This document shows, in pieces, positions 53,035 through 61,096 of a stretch of 64,000 bases of DNA. Both the position numbers and the translations under genes were made by a program. The stretch is from RGIG3102 sp964507095 (GTDB lineage: Bacteria > Bacillota > Clostridia > Oscillospirales > Ruminococcaceae): assembly GCA_964507095.1 (NCBI GenBank), contig CAZDOS010000002.1, positions 1 through 64,000 on the forward strand, given 5' to 3'. The notes below the pieces were generated by a model. The model was given only the letters and a program-made list of their open reading frames with translations. It had not been told where the DNA came from and ran no database searches. Position 1 is the first letter of the stretch. Each line of letters starts with the position of its first letter.

Positions 53035-53291
53035 AAAATTTTCTCCTTAAAAAAACTTTTATCTTTTAGGTGCGCCAGTCTGTCTTGCACACCCACTTAT
53101 GTGATTATAATACAGTTTTCACTTCACAAACTCAACATATTTTTCAAATCGCTGTCTTTTTTTGGCGATTTAGTTATTTTTTTGTTAACAAATTATGAAC
53201 TTTGACAACAGTTTTCCTATTGACTGAAAAATGGTTCGGTTTTTTGCACAAAAACACCGCTTGCCTTTTGACACCCGTTGTTAATAAATTG
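53035..53291. other. Leader region of the APC permease
   Basis: 257 bases without a gene. On the minus strand a perfect TATAAT (about 53112-53107) lacks a clear -35, and about 75 bases of leader separate it from the ATG. No riboswitch fold is evident by eye. Confidence 0.4.
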
Positions 53292-54461
53292 TCATTTTTG
53301 GCTGTTTTCCAGGTCAAATAGCAGCTTTTCTATGCGGTCGAGCGCCTCTTTGAGGTCTTTCATGCTGACCGTGCAGGAGATCCTGAAGTGATGCTTGCCG
53401 CTCGGTCCGAAAGCTATACCCGGTATGACCTTTATGTGGCATTTCTCCCTTAGGAGTGCCGTAAAGGCCGTTCCGTCCATCCCCGTCTTCTCTACTGAAG
53501 GGAATATATAGAATGTCCCGTTCACCGGCAGAACCTCTATCATCGGCATCTTCGAAAGCCTTTCATATGCATAGTCGACTCTTTCCCTGAATGTATTTGA
53601 TATCTCGTCCTCAAACTCGTTAAAGTGCCTGAAGGCATGGAGCATGGCTCTCTGGGATATCGAAGGTGAAGAATAGGTCGTGCCCTCAACTATCCGCTTC
53701 GCGGCCATTATGATGTCATCATCGGCAACGATATTGCCTATCCTCATTCCTGTCATCACAAAGTTCTTTGAACCGGAGTTTACCGTAACGGTCCTTTCAA
53801 ACATACCTTCAAGACTGGCTATCGGAATGAACTTCTTTGTGTAGTCGAAGGAAGTGTATATATCATCAGCAAACACCACGAGATCATGTCTCTTTGCGAA
53901 GTCTGCCACCCGCTCAAGCGTTTCAAGCGTATACGCCGCTCCCGTTGGGTTGTTTGGGTTGTTGATGATCAACGCCTTCGTCCTGGGAGTGACCGCCTTT
54001 TCCAGTCTGTCTATGTTGATCTGGAAGCCTTCGGAGAACAGCGTACTGACCAGAACAGGAACTCCGCCTGCCATTTCGACCGCATCGGCATACGGCATGA
54101 AATACGGTTCTATGATAAGCACCTCGTCTCCTGGATCAAGACATGCCTGACAGGTGACATACATTCCGAACTGTCCCGAAGTCACTACACAGACATTGGA
54201 ATCCCTGATATCCATGCCGTATCTTTCCTTATAGAACCTGCATATCTCCGCCCTCAATTCGGGATAGCCTCTTGTATCGGTGTACTTGGTATGTCCTGCA
54301 TAGCCGTCTGCAAAAGCTGCATCCAGCACGACCTTCGGTGTTATGATATCCGGATCGCCTATGTTGAGATAAATGGTATCCTCAGGATCTGCGCTTCCGG
54401 ACCGGAAGACATCGGGAGCCCAATCTCTCTGATACTTCTTTGCGAGATATTTCTTGCTCAT
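53292..54461 (-). CDS. Class I/II pyridoxal-phosphate aminotransferase
   Basis: The 389-residue fold-type-I enzyme shows IYLNIGDPDIITP, TKYTDTRGYPELR, VVTSGQFGMYV, IINNPNNPTGAAY, VVFADDIYTSFDY and the PLP lysine in NSGSKNFVMTGMRIG, then HHFRISC near the end. It transfers amino groups among aspartate, aromatic or other amino acids; the exact substrates are open. No terminator is seen between its end and the APC permease region. Confidence 0.92.
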   Translation of the reverse strand: MSKKYLAKKYQRDWAPDVFRSGSADPEDTIYLNIGDPDIITPKVVLDAAFADGYAGHTKYTDTRGYPELRAEICRFYKERYGMDIRDSNVCVVTSGQFGMYVTCQACLDPGDEVLIIEPYFMPYADAVEMAGGVPVLVSTLFSEGFQINIDRLEKAVTPRTKALIINNPNNPTGAAYTLETLERVADFAKRHDLVVFADDIYTSFDYTKKFIPIASLEGMFERTVTVNSGSKNFVMTGMRIGNIVADDDIIMAAKRIVEGTTYSSPSISQRAMLHAFRHFNEFEDEISNTFRERVDYAYERLSKMPMIEVLPVNGTFYIFPSVEKTGMDGTAFTALLREKCHIKVIPGIAFGPSGKHHFRISCTVSMKDLKEALDRIEKLLFDLENSQK

Positions 54462-54520
54462 TTTAACTTACCGCCTTTATTTCCTTTTTATATATTATAT
54501 ATCATATATCATTCCAAAGC

Positions 54521-54545
54521 AAAAAGACGGTGCAATGCACCGCCC
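54521..54545 (-). terminator. Intrinsic terminator after the cyclophilin gene
   Basis: CGGTGC/GCACCG stem with a short loop, followed on the minus strand by TCTTTTTG. Confidence 0.8.
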
Positions 54546-54562
54546 TTTATCATTATTTTGCC

Positions 54563-55273
54563 TTACTGATCTTCTTCGGTAAGCACGTATACTTCCACGC
54601 TCTCGATCGTTATGTCCTTGAGAGGCCTGTCATTCTCATCAGTCTTCGCTTCACTGATCTTATACAGCACGTCAAGACCTTCATAGACCTGGCCGAACAC
54701 TGTATATCTGTAATCTAACGAGGGAACTCCTCCGGCCTGCTTATACGTGTCTATGACTTCTTCTCTCCAGCCGGCTGATTGCATGCTTGAAACATTGCTG
54801 TCGCTTATCTGTCCCACCGGCGTGACTACAAAGAAGAACTGGCTGCCGTTGGTATCGCTGCCGTGGTTTGCCATCGACAGTGCTCCTGTGTAGTTATGAA
54901 GCAGGTCAGTAAATTCATCCGTGAACGGAACTCCCCAGCAGCTTTGGCCTCCTCCGCTCGAACCGTCAGGTGAGCCGGACTGGACTACAAAATTCTCGAT
55001 GACTCTGTGAAACGTGATCCCGTCGTAATAACCTGACGATGCCAACTGCTTGAAATTCTCTACCGCCTTTGGCGCCAGTTCCGGAAAAAGTATCACCTTT
55101 ACGGTGCCTCTGCTGGTCTTGATGACCGCGACAGTGTCGCCGGCTTCCGGTTTCTGAAACTGAACTTCGGCTGAAGTTACGTTTCCGAGATCTCCGCTCT
55201 TGCCGGAGGATTTTGAGCATGCCGTCAGCATTATGAGCGCAACGGCGAACCGGATCATTATCTTCTTAAACAT
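54563..55273 (-). CDS. Cyclophilin-type peptidyl-prolyl isomerase, lipoprotein
   Basis: The 236-residue protein has a lipobox LTAC (Cys19), so it is anchored outside the membrane. Its cyclophilin domain has KTSRGTVKVILFPELAPKAV, GITFHRVIENFVVQSGSPDG, GALSMANHGSDTNGSQFFF and VFGQVYEGLDVL. It catalyses cis-trans isomerisation of X-Pro bonds and probably helps fold exported proteins. An insertion with a free cysteine (GQSCWGVPF) is visible. The gene is monocistronic. Confidence 0.94.
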   Translation of the reverse strand: MFKKIMIRFAVALIMLTACSKSSGKSGDLGNVTSAEVQFQKPEAGDTVAVIKTSRGTVKVILFPELAPKAVENFKQLASSGYYDGITFHRVIENFVVQSGSPDGSSGGGQSCWGVPFTDEFTDLLHNYTGALSMANHGSDTNGSQFFFVVTPVGQISDSNVSSMQSAGWREEVIDTYKQAGGVPSLDYRYTVFGQVYEGLDVLYKISEAKTDENDRPLKDITIESVEVYVLTEEDQ

Positions 55274-55359
55274 ATGCTGGTATTCCTGTTCCTATATTTA
55301 TTATATACATATTAACATATCACAGCCGGATTGAGAATCGAAAAGAATTTTGCCGTTGC

Positions 55360-55383
55360 AAAAAGAGCCGGTCTTGCCGGCTC
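55360..55383 (-). terminator. Intrinsic terminator after first C26 gene
   Basis: GAGCCGG and CCGGCTC around TCTTG, then a T-run on the minus strand. Confidence 0.88.
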
Positions 55384-55398
55384 CTTGCTTTCTGCAGA

Positions 55399-56100
55399 TC
55401 ATTTGCTGCACTTTTCGATGAAGACCTTGAAGAGATCTCTGAATCTCTTTTCATCCTGCATTCTCTCCGGGTGGCACTGAAGGCAAAGGATAGAGCCGTC
55501 CTCGTTCTCCATCGCTTCCGGTATACCGTCCGGAGCCCTTCCGACGATCCTGAAACCTTCAGCCAGGTCCTTGACAGCCTGGTGGTGGGAAGTGTTTATC
55601 CTGATCTCCCCGTCTCCCAGTATCTCCGCGAGATGACTTCCCCGGTCAAGCTGCATCGTATGATAATTCTCTACGCCGCCGGGAAGCATTGAGTGAAATA
55701 TCTCCTTGCCGTACTGGGAAGGAATGTCCTGATAAAGCGTTCCTCCGAATATTACATTCATGATCTGCATTCCGCGGCAGATCGCGAGGATAGGCTTTCC
55801 CTGCCTGATGGTCTCTTTGATAAGCGCGATATCGTACTCGTCATCTGTCAGTACGCTGGTGCCGCATACAGGGAGTCTTTCTTCCCTGTAAAGCGTCGGC
55901 TCTACGTCTGCACCGCCCGGGACGACCAGTCCGTCGAGCATCTCGACCACTTCCTTAACATTATCAGTGGTCTTGTAACAAGGCAGGTAGACTGCTCTTC
56001 CGCCGGCTGCGTCTATCGCATCGGCATATGTCGTTCTCTGGGAATACATTGCCCGGTTGAACACAATCGGGGCACTGACTCCAATGATAGGTTTTGCCAT
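55399..56100 (-). CDS. C26 gamma-glutamyl(-GABA) hydrolase family protein
   Basis: A 233-residue class I glutamine-amidotransferase-like hydrolase: GGADVEPTLY, the nucleophile elbow AICRGMQIMNVIFGG with the catalytic cysteine, and LQCHPERMQ supplying His and Glu. PuuD-like members cleave gamma-glutamyl-GABA in putrescine breakdown. The start at 56100 follows AAGGAG; the frame extends further upstream without support. It is a paralogue of the next gene upstream, separated by 92 bases and a terminator. Confidence 0.9.
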   Translation of the reverse strand: MAKPIIGVSAPIVFNRAMYSQRTTYADAIDAAGGRAVYLPCYKTTDNVKEVVEMLDGLVVPGGADVEPTLYREERLPVCGTSVLTDDEYDIALIKETIRQGKPILAICRGMQIMNVIFGGTLYQDIPSQYGKEIFHSMLPGGVENYHTMQLDRGSHLAEILGDGEIRINTSHHQAVKDLAEGFRIVGRAPDGIPEAMENEDGSILCLQCHPERMQDEKRFRDLFKVFIEKCSK

Positions 56101-56162
56101 GATCTGTTTCTCCTTGTCTTTATTTAGCTTGATTATACTTTTTTGATGTTCCCAGTGCAACA

Positions 56163-56186
56163 TAAAAAGGCGGGCCGAAGCCCGCC
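56163..56186 (-). terminator. Intrinsic terminator between the C26 paralogues
   Basis: GGCGGGC and GCCCGCC around CGAA (56169-56186), followed on the minus strand by TTTTTATG. Confidence 0.9.
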
Positions 56187-56192
56187 GGGGTT

Positions 56193-56894
56193 TTATTTTC
56201 TGCACTTGTCCACAAAGACCTTGAACAGTTCTCTGAAGACTTCCCTGTCCTGCATCAGCTCAGGATGCCACTGTACGCCGAGGAACGAACCGTCTTCCTT
56301 CTCTATAGCCTCAACTACTCCGTCAGGGGCCGTTCCGACAAGGATAAGTCCGGGAGCGACGTCCTTGACTGCCTGATGGTGGGAAGTGTTGGTCTCAACG
56401 GTCGTACCGAAGATCTTTGACAGGTTGGTTCCCTCCTTGATCTTGACTTCATGGAAGTTCTGCTTTCCGTCCGCATCGAACATGGAGTGGTTGATCTCCT
56501 TGCCAATCTGGGAAGGGATGTCCTGCCACATGGTTCCTCCGAACCGGACATTGGATATCTGCATGCCTCTGCATATACCCAGTATCGGCTTGCCCTGTCT
56601 TGTTGCCTCTTTGACAAGTGCGATATCGTAGTTATCGTCTGTAAGAACGCTCTTTCCGCACTCAGGGATCCTCTCGTAACCGTAGAGGGAAGGCTCAACA
56701 TCAGCTCCGCCCGGCATGATCAGTCCGTCTACCATGTCGACAATGGCCCGAACATCTTCTGTCGTGCTCATGCACGGAAGAAGTATCGGTCTTCCGCCTG
56801 CTGCGGCTACTGCCGCAGGATAAGTGACTCTCTGTGAGAACATCCTCTCGTCAAAAACGACAGGTGCGCTGATTCCTATTATCGGTTTTCTCAT
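56193..56894 (-). CDS. C26 gamma-glutamyl(-GABA) hydrolase family protein, second copy
   Basis: Also 233 residues and clearly homologous along its whole length to 55399-56100 (GGADVEPSLYGYERIPECG, GICRGMQISNVRFGG, VQWHPELMQ). The differences in the substrate-facing segments and WHPE versus CHPE suggest divergence of specificity after duplication. A good promoter and an AAGGAG site lie upstream. The terminator between the copies implies separate control. Confidence 0.9.
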   Translation of the reverse strand: MRKPIIGISAPVVFDERMFSQRVTYPAAVAAAGGRPILLPCMSTTEDVRAIVDMVDGLIMPGGADVEPSLYGYERIPECGKSVLTDDNYDIALVKEATRQGKPILGICRGMQISNVRFGGTMWQDIPSQIGKEINHSMFDADGKQNFHEVKIKEGTNLSKIFGTTVETNTSHHQAVKDVAPGLILVGTAPDGVVEAIEKEDGSFLGVQWHPELMQDREVFRELFKVFVDKCRK

Positions 56895-56928
56895 TTTAAA
56901 AACTCCTTGCGATTTGTTTGTTGCGTTA

Positions 56929-56957
56929 ATTATATATCAAATACTTATTTTGCACAA
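56929..56957 (-). promoter_or_regulatory. Promoter of the second C26 gene
   Basis: TTGTGC (56957-56952), 17 bases, TATAAT (56934-56929) on the minus strand. Confidence 0.7.
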
Positions 56958-57001
56958 CCTGAAGCTCTCTGTTCGTCGGAAATCGGCAGTCGTGCCCTGT
57001 G

Positions 57002-57031
57002 TTGACGGGGTAAATGATTATGGTGTAAGAT
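57002..57031 (+). promoter_or_regulatory. Promoter of the DUF1292 gene
   Basis: TTGACG (57002-57007), 18 bases, TAAGAT (57026-57031), about 28 bases before the ATG. Confidence 0.6.
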
Positions 57032-57059
57032 ATACCCAGTCCAAAAAGGAGATCTGTAA

Positions 57060-57383
57060 ATGAGTAACGAAGATCTGTATTACGATGACATGCCCACCAT
57101 ACTCACTCTGACTGATGAAGACGACGTCACCTATCAGTTTGAAGTGATCGACGAGCTCGAGCATAACGGCGAGCACTATACTGCATGTCTCGAATACTTT
57201 GACGATCCAAAAAAAGCTCTGGAAGCCGATCCTGTCCTGATAATCTTCAGAATGGGTGATCCGGATGAAGAAGGTCTCAACACCTTTGATGTCGTAGATG
57301 ACGACGATGAATATCTGGAGATCGGTCGGATCTTCGAGAAGAGATTCGAAGAATCCTATTTCGATGATGACGAGCTGAACTGA
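57060..57383 (+). CDS. DUF1292 family protein
   Basis: This 107-residue, very acidic protein begins with PTILTLTDEDDVTYQFEVID and HYTACLEY, the DUF1292 (YrzB-like) pattern, and ends EKRFEESYFDDDELN. The family is widespread in Bacillota and has no known reaction; in other genomes it often lies near ruvX/alaS genes, not here. An AAGGAG site precedes the ATG. It is followed by a weak AT hairpin and the 6S RNA. Confidence 0.92.
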   Translation: MSNEDLYYDDMPTILTLTDEDDVTYQFEVIDELEHNGEHYTACLEYFDDPKKALEADPVLIIFRMGDPDEEGLNTFDVVDDDDEYLEIGRIFEKRFEESYFDDDELN

Positions 57384-57447
57384 TCATTGCTTATAGGCCT
57401 GCCGGGTGCGATAAAAATACTGCTATTTTTAAATCCTCAAACTTTAT

Positions 57448-57590
57448 TAATCGGAAGCTGTTCGTTTGTCCGGGGATTGTAGACCTCCCCTTACGGGACG
57501 AAGGGAACGCGAAACGGACTCCACAGCGTATCCACCCTGGCTTTACAGACCGGGTTCTAATCTAGCAGGAACGGCCAGGCGGGTTTATAT
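57448..57590 (+). ncRNA. ssrS: Probable 6S RNA
   Basis: This G/C-rich stretch lies in an AT-rich gap, cannot code in any long frame, and folds into a long interrupted rod. GCTGTTC pairs with GAACGGC at the outer ends, CCGG with CCGG further in, and inner hairpins include CCTGG/CCGGG around a TTTACAGA-type loop. The tail TTCTAATCTAGCAGGAAC resembles the 3' arm of Bacillota 6S RNAs. It lies directly upstream of tcdA, the same place as bsrA beside yrvM in Bacillus. Ends are approximate. 6S RNA binds sigma-A RNA polymerase. Confidence 0.7.
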
Positions 57591-57601
57591 CTAAAAACAA
57601 C

Positions 57602-57620
57602 GGCGGCCAATATTGGCCGC
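57602..57620 (+). other. Palindromic hairpin downstream of the 6S RNA
   Basis: GCGGCCAATATTGGCCGC is a perfect 18-bp palindrome that could end the small RNA. The plus-strand T-tail is poor, so it may instead be a processing or pausing signal. Confidence 0.5.
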
Positions 57621-57691
57621 ATTGATAATATCCGATTATACAGATCGTTGATTTGTATATTTATATTCCATTTTATTGAACGGAGCGTAAT

Positions 57692-58396
57692 ATGTCCTGG
57701 GATGAAAGAAACAGGCTGGTCCTGGGTAACCGGACCTATGAGAAGATAACGGACCATCATGTACTGATAGTCGGAGTCGGAGGGGTCGGCGGCGCCGTCC
57801 TCGAGGCTCTGGCAAGATTCGGCATGAAAAGGATCACGGTCATCGACTTTGATACCGTGGATGAGACCAACCTTAACAGACAGCTTATTTCCAACCGTTC
57901 AAACATAGGGGAGCTCAAGGTTGATGTGGCGGCAGAAAGAGTTCGCTCCATCAATCCCGACTGTGAAATTAGAGGCTTCAATGTCTTTCTCAACGAGGAG
58001 AACCTGACCCTTGTAAGGGAACTCCAGCCTGATTATGTTATCGATGCCATCGACTCCGTCAGGTCAAAGCTGGACCTTATACGGTTCTGCAGGGAAAACG
58101 GCATTCCCATCGTTTCTTCCATGGGAACAGGCAACAGATTCTCTCCGGAGGGCTTTGTCATAGACAAGGTAGAAAACTCGGCCGGCAACGGCTGCGGCCT
58201 GTCAAGAGTCATGCGAAGAGAGCTTAGAAAGAGAGGCATAGAAGGCCATATCTCTCTTTTCAACAGGTTCCCGCCGGATTCTTCCCAGGTCCTAGACTCA
58301 ACCGGAGGAAGGCACGCGCCGGGGAGCACCGTGTTTGCTCCCAATACCGCCGGTCTTCTGCTGGCAAGCTATGTGTGCAGGAAATTGGCTGAATAA
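57692..58396 (+). CDS. tcdA: tRNA threonylcarbamoyladenosine dehydratase (TcdA/YrvM)
   Basis: The 234-residue E1-like enzyme starts with RNRLVLGN and has the nucleotide motif VLIVGVGGVGGAVLEAL, DFDTVDETNLNRQL (the DxxxxxNxxRQ of ThiF/MoeB proteins) and DAIDSVRSKLDLI. It adenylates and cyclises t6A37 in ANN-decoding tRNAs. Family length and the absence of a rhodanese domain fit TcdA rather than MoeB. It follows the 6S RNA and converges on enolase. Confidence 0.93.
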   Translation: MSWDERNRLVLGNRTYEKITDHHVLIVGVGGVGGAVLEALARFGMKRITVIDFDTVDETNLNRQLISNRSNIGELKVDVAAERVRSINPDCEIRGFNVFLNEENLTLVRELQPDYVIDAIDSVRSKLDLIRFCRENGIPIVSSMGTGNRFSPEGFVIDKVENSAGNGCGLSRVMRRELRKRGIEGHISLFNRFPPDSSQVLDSTGGRHAPGSTVFAPNTAGLLLASYVCRKLAE

Positions 58397-58400
58397 TGAC

Positions 58401-58431
58401 AAAAGACGGTGCGCTGAGCACCGCCTTTTTT
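58401..58431. terminator. Bidirectional intrinsic terminator
   Basis: CGGTGC/GCACCG core with flanking A- and T-runs between the convergent tcdA and eno genes. Confidence 0.88.
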
Positions 58432-58440
58432 GTTTTATCT

Positions 58441-59739
58441 TTATCCGCGCTTTCCGAAAGCAGCCTTTCCCGGCCATACAGCAGCATCCCCGAGCTCCTG
58501 CTCGATCCTGATGAGCTGGTTGTACTTCGCTACACGCTCTCCCCTTGAAGGAGCTCCTGTCTTGATCTGGCATGTGTTGAGAGCAACGGCAAGATCCGCG
58601 ATGGTCGTGTCTTCTGTCTCGCCCGAACGGTGTGATACAACTGCTGTGTATCCCGCCTTATGCGCCATCTTGATGGCTTCAAGAGTCTCTGAGATAGTGC
58701 CGATCTGGTTGAGCTTGATGAGGATTGAGTTTCCGCATCCGAGCTCGATGCCCTTTGCGAGCCTGTCTGTATTTGTAACGAACAGGTCATCGCCTACAAG
58801 CTGAAGCTTGTCGCCCAGCTTCTCCGTCATCTTCTTCCAGCCTTCCCAGTCTTCCTCATCGAGACCGTCCTCGATGGAAGCTACAGGGTACTTCTCAACA
58901 AGTTTCCGCCAATGCTCGATAAGCTCTTCGCTCGTGAAGTCCTTGCCGGACTTTGGCTGATGATAGAAGCCCTTGCCCTTTTCACTCTTCCACTCAGAGG
59001 CTGCAGCGTCCATTGCAAGAACGAAATCCTCGCCAGGCTTATATCCTGCCTTCTCAATCGCCTTTAAGATATGCTCGATCGCATCTTCGTCTCCGGACAG
59101 GTCCGGGGCAAAGCCGCCCTCATCACCTACGGATGTGGCTCTTCCCTCGCTCTTGAGCAGGGACTGAAGCGAATGGAACACTTCAGCACACCAGCGCAGT
59201 CCTTCCTCGAATGAAGGCGCACCGACAGGCATGATCATGAATTCCTGAGTGTCGACGCTGTTTCCTGCATGGGCTCCGCCGTTAAGGATATTCATCATCG
59301 GAACAGGCAGCTTGTTGGCATTGATTCCGCCGAAATAACGGTAAAGCGGGATCCCGAGCGACTCAGAAAGTGCCCTTGCCAGAGCCAGTGAAACTGACAG
59401 TATGGCATTTGCGCCAAGCTTGGACTTGTCCTTTGTTCCGTCAAGAGCCATCATGATCTTCTCTGCCTTGAGGACATCGGCCTCTGTACCAATAAGCTTT
59501 GGAGCTATCTTCTCGTTGACATTGGCAACTGCCTTAAGCGTGCCCTTTCCGCCGTATTTCTTCTTGTCTCCATCCCTCAGTTCGAGCCGTTCGAACTCAC
59601 CGGTAGAAGCTCCCGAAGGTGCTGCGCCGCGGGCGCTTGTTCCGTCGGAGAGAAGGACCTCTGCCTCGACTGTAGGATTGCCTCTCGAGTCGATGATCTG
59701 ACGTGCGATCACATTCTCGATCTTAAGATATTTCTTCAT
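58441..59739 (-). CDS. eno: Enolase
   Basis: The 432-residue protein has every enolase landmark: IIDSRGNPTVEAEV, ASTGEFERLELRDGD, NGGAHAGNSVDTQEFM, GDEGGFAPDLSG, the metal ligands in AMDAAAS, SIEDGLDEEDW and LVGDDLFVTN, catalytic lysine in ILIKLNQIGT, and VSHRSGETEDT. It converts 2-phosphoglycerate to phosphoenolpyruvate. The start at 59739 follows GGGAGG; the longer frame to 59808 has no family similarity. Codon use is highly biased. Confidence 0.98.
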   Translation of the reverse strand: MKKYLKIENVIARQIIDSRGNPTVEAEVLLSDGTSARGAAPSGASTGEFERLELRDGDKKKYGGKGTLKAVANVNEKIAPKLIGTEADVLKAEKIMMALDGTKDKSKLGANAILSVSLALARALSESLGIPLYRYFGGINANKLPVPMMNILNGGAHAGNSVDTQEFMIMPVGAPSFEEGLRWCAEVFHSLQSLLKSEGRATSVGDEGGFAPDLSGDEDAIEHILKAIEKAGYKPGEDFVLAMDAAASEWKSEKGKGFYHQPKSGKDFTSEELIEHWRKLVEKYPVASIEDGLDEEDWEGWKKMTEKLGDKLQLVGDDLFVTNTDRLAKGIELGCGNSILIKLNQIGTISETLEAIKMAHKAGYTAVVSHRSGETEDTTIADLAVALNTCQIKTGAPSRGERVAKYNQLIRIEQELGDAAVWPGKAAFGKRG

Positions 59740-59779
59740 AGTATTACCTCCCGAAAATGGGTTATTCTCTGTATCTTTG

Positions 59780-59788
59780 ATTATACCA
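59780..59788 (-). promoter_or_regulatory. Extended -10 promoter of eno
   Basis: TGGTATAAT on the minus strand is a perfect extended -10; no strong -35 is seen. Confidence 0.6.
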
Positions 59789-59840
59789 CAGCATCTCGGT
59801 GCTTGCACAACAATAAATGCCTATATCCTTTAACAACATT

Positions 59841-59872
59841 TAAAAACTCACTCTCCCGCGTGGGAGAGTGAG
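59841..59872 (-). terminator. Intrinsic terminator of the xpaC-telA-TPM operon
   Basis: CTCACTCTCCC and GGGAGAGTGAG around GCGT, then a T-run on the minus strand. Confidence 0.92.
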
Positions 59873-59880
59873 CCTGTTAT

Positions 59881-60984
59881 TCAGTTTTTGAAGCTGCCGC
59901 CTCTGCTGCTTCCTCCGAATCCGCCTGAGCGTGATGATCCCGATGAGGAACTCGAGCGGGACGAGCTTGACGAACCGGATGAGTGACTCGAGTGGGACGC
60001 ACTGCTTGACGAGTAGCTCGAGCGGGACGGGCTGCTTGAGGAGTAGCTCGAACGGGATGATCCGCTTGAGAAACTGCCGCCTCTGCTGCTTCCTCCGAAT
60101 CCGCCCGAACGTGAAGATGTCGAAGAAGAAGTGCCTGTGTACGGAGTCCTGTATGTATACGATGATCCGGAACGGTTGTTCGTGCTCGTATATGTGTTCC
60201 TGCCGCCGTAATAAGGGACATAGTAGGTGGTATTCCTGTTGTTGTACCCCCTGTTGTAGCCGTATCCCCTGTTATATCCGGCGGTGTTCATCCCGGGGGG
60301 GACGACTGTCGTTGCGCGGCGTCTGCGTCTGCCGGATGAGATGATCAGGATTATGATGATCACTATGATCAGTATTGCAAGGAACAGCACAAGTCTCGAG
60401 ATGTATGCAGATGTGTTGTCACGCTCTGTCCTTCTCTCGATATTGGAACGCTGAGTGACCTTGATGCCATAGTAATCCTCATACATTCCGATGAGGTAGT
60501 TGAACGCCTTTCTGGTGCCGGCGTCAAGATCTCTCCTTGAGAAATCTTCCTCCGTGTAGCTGGCAAGAAGAATATCTGTCAGATCGGAATCCGAGAAAGC
60601 ATACATCAGGGAATCTCCCTGCACTATGACCGCGTCAACGTCATTTACGGAAATAAGGAACACGCAGCTGTTGCCTGACAGGTTGGTGTCAAGCGCCAGA
60701 TCGATGGCGACAGCCGAAAGGTCTCTTCCGTTTGCCGTGTCGATCGTTGCGACCTGTATCTCTCCTCCTATGAGAGAGTTCAGTCCGTTATTCATCTGCG
60801 TGATATATCTCTCAGTCGAGTCGGACAGGATATTTGCATTATCCTGGACATAGGCTCCCGAAGGAAGCACCTCGATATCGCTCACCGTGCTCTGAGGCCC
60901 TTTGAGATAGCCTCTGATGCCGGTGAAGATTATGACGATAGCCAGGACGCACCATGCTGTACTGCGTTTTTTGAAAAATTCCAT
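59881..60984 (-). CDS. TPM-domain membrane protein with Gly/Ser-rich tail
   Basis: The 367-residue product has an N-terminal hydrophobic segment (about 10-27) and an extracytoplasmic TPM domain (PSGAYVQDNANILSDSTERY, FLISVNDVDAVIVQGDSL). A transmembrane helix (LVLFLAILIIVIIIILIISS) and a basic RRRRR stop follow. The tail has a Tyr/Gly/Asn segment and a long Ser/Arg/Gly run containing SRSGGFGGSSRGGSF twice. TPM proteins aid membrane-protein or photosystem repair in plants; bacterial roles are unclear. The ATG at 60984 follows GGGAGAAG. Last gene of the xpaC-telA operon. Confidence 0.85.
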   Translation of the reverse strand: MEFFKKRSTAWCVLAIVIIFTGIRGYLKGPQSTVSDIEVLPSGAYVQDNANILSDSTERYITQMNNGLNSLIGGEIQVATIDTANGRDLSAVAIDLALDTNLSGNSCVFLISVNDVDAVIVQGDSLMYAFSDSDLTDILLASYTEEDFSRRDLDAGTRKAFNYLIGMYEDYYGIKVTQRSNIERRTERDNTSAYISRLVLFLAILIIVIIIILIISSGRRRRRATTVVPPGMNTAGYNRGYGYNRGYNNRNTTYYVPYYGGRNTYTSTNNRSGSSYTYRTPYTGTSSSTSSRSGGFGGSSRGGSFSSGSSRSSYSSSSPSRSSYSSSSASHSSHSSGSSSSSRSSSSSGSSRSGGFGGSSRGGSFKN

Positions 60985-61096
60985 TTCTTCTCCCAAATAC
61001 CGTACCGTAAGAACAACTCAACGGTCTAGGCTCGTTAAAAGTATATTCATGCTCCGGCTCCGCAATGAACCGGAGCATGATGTATTCTGTAATCTA

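Noticed and set aside
59877..60344. Frames on both strands inside the Ser/Gly tail of the TPM gene
   Set aside because: Low-complexity coding DNA opens several frames at once; only the TPM frame carries a domain and ribosome site.
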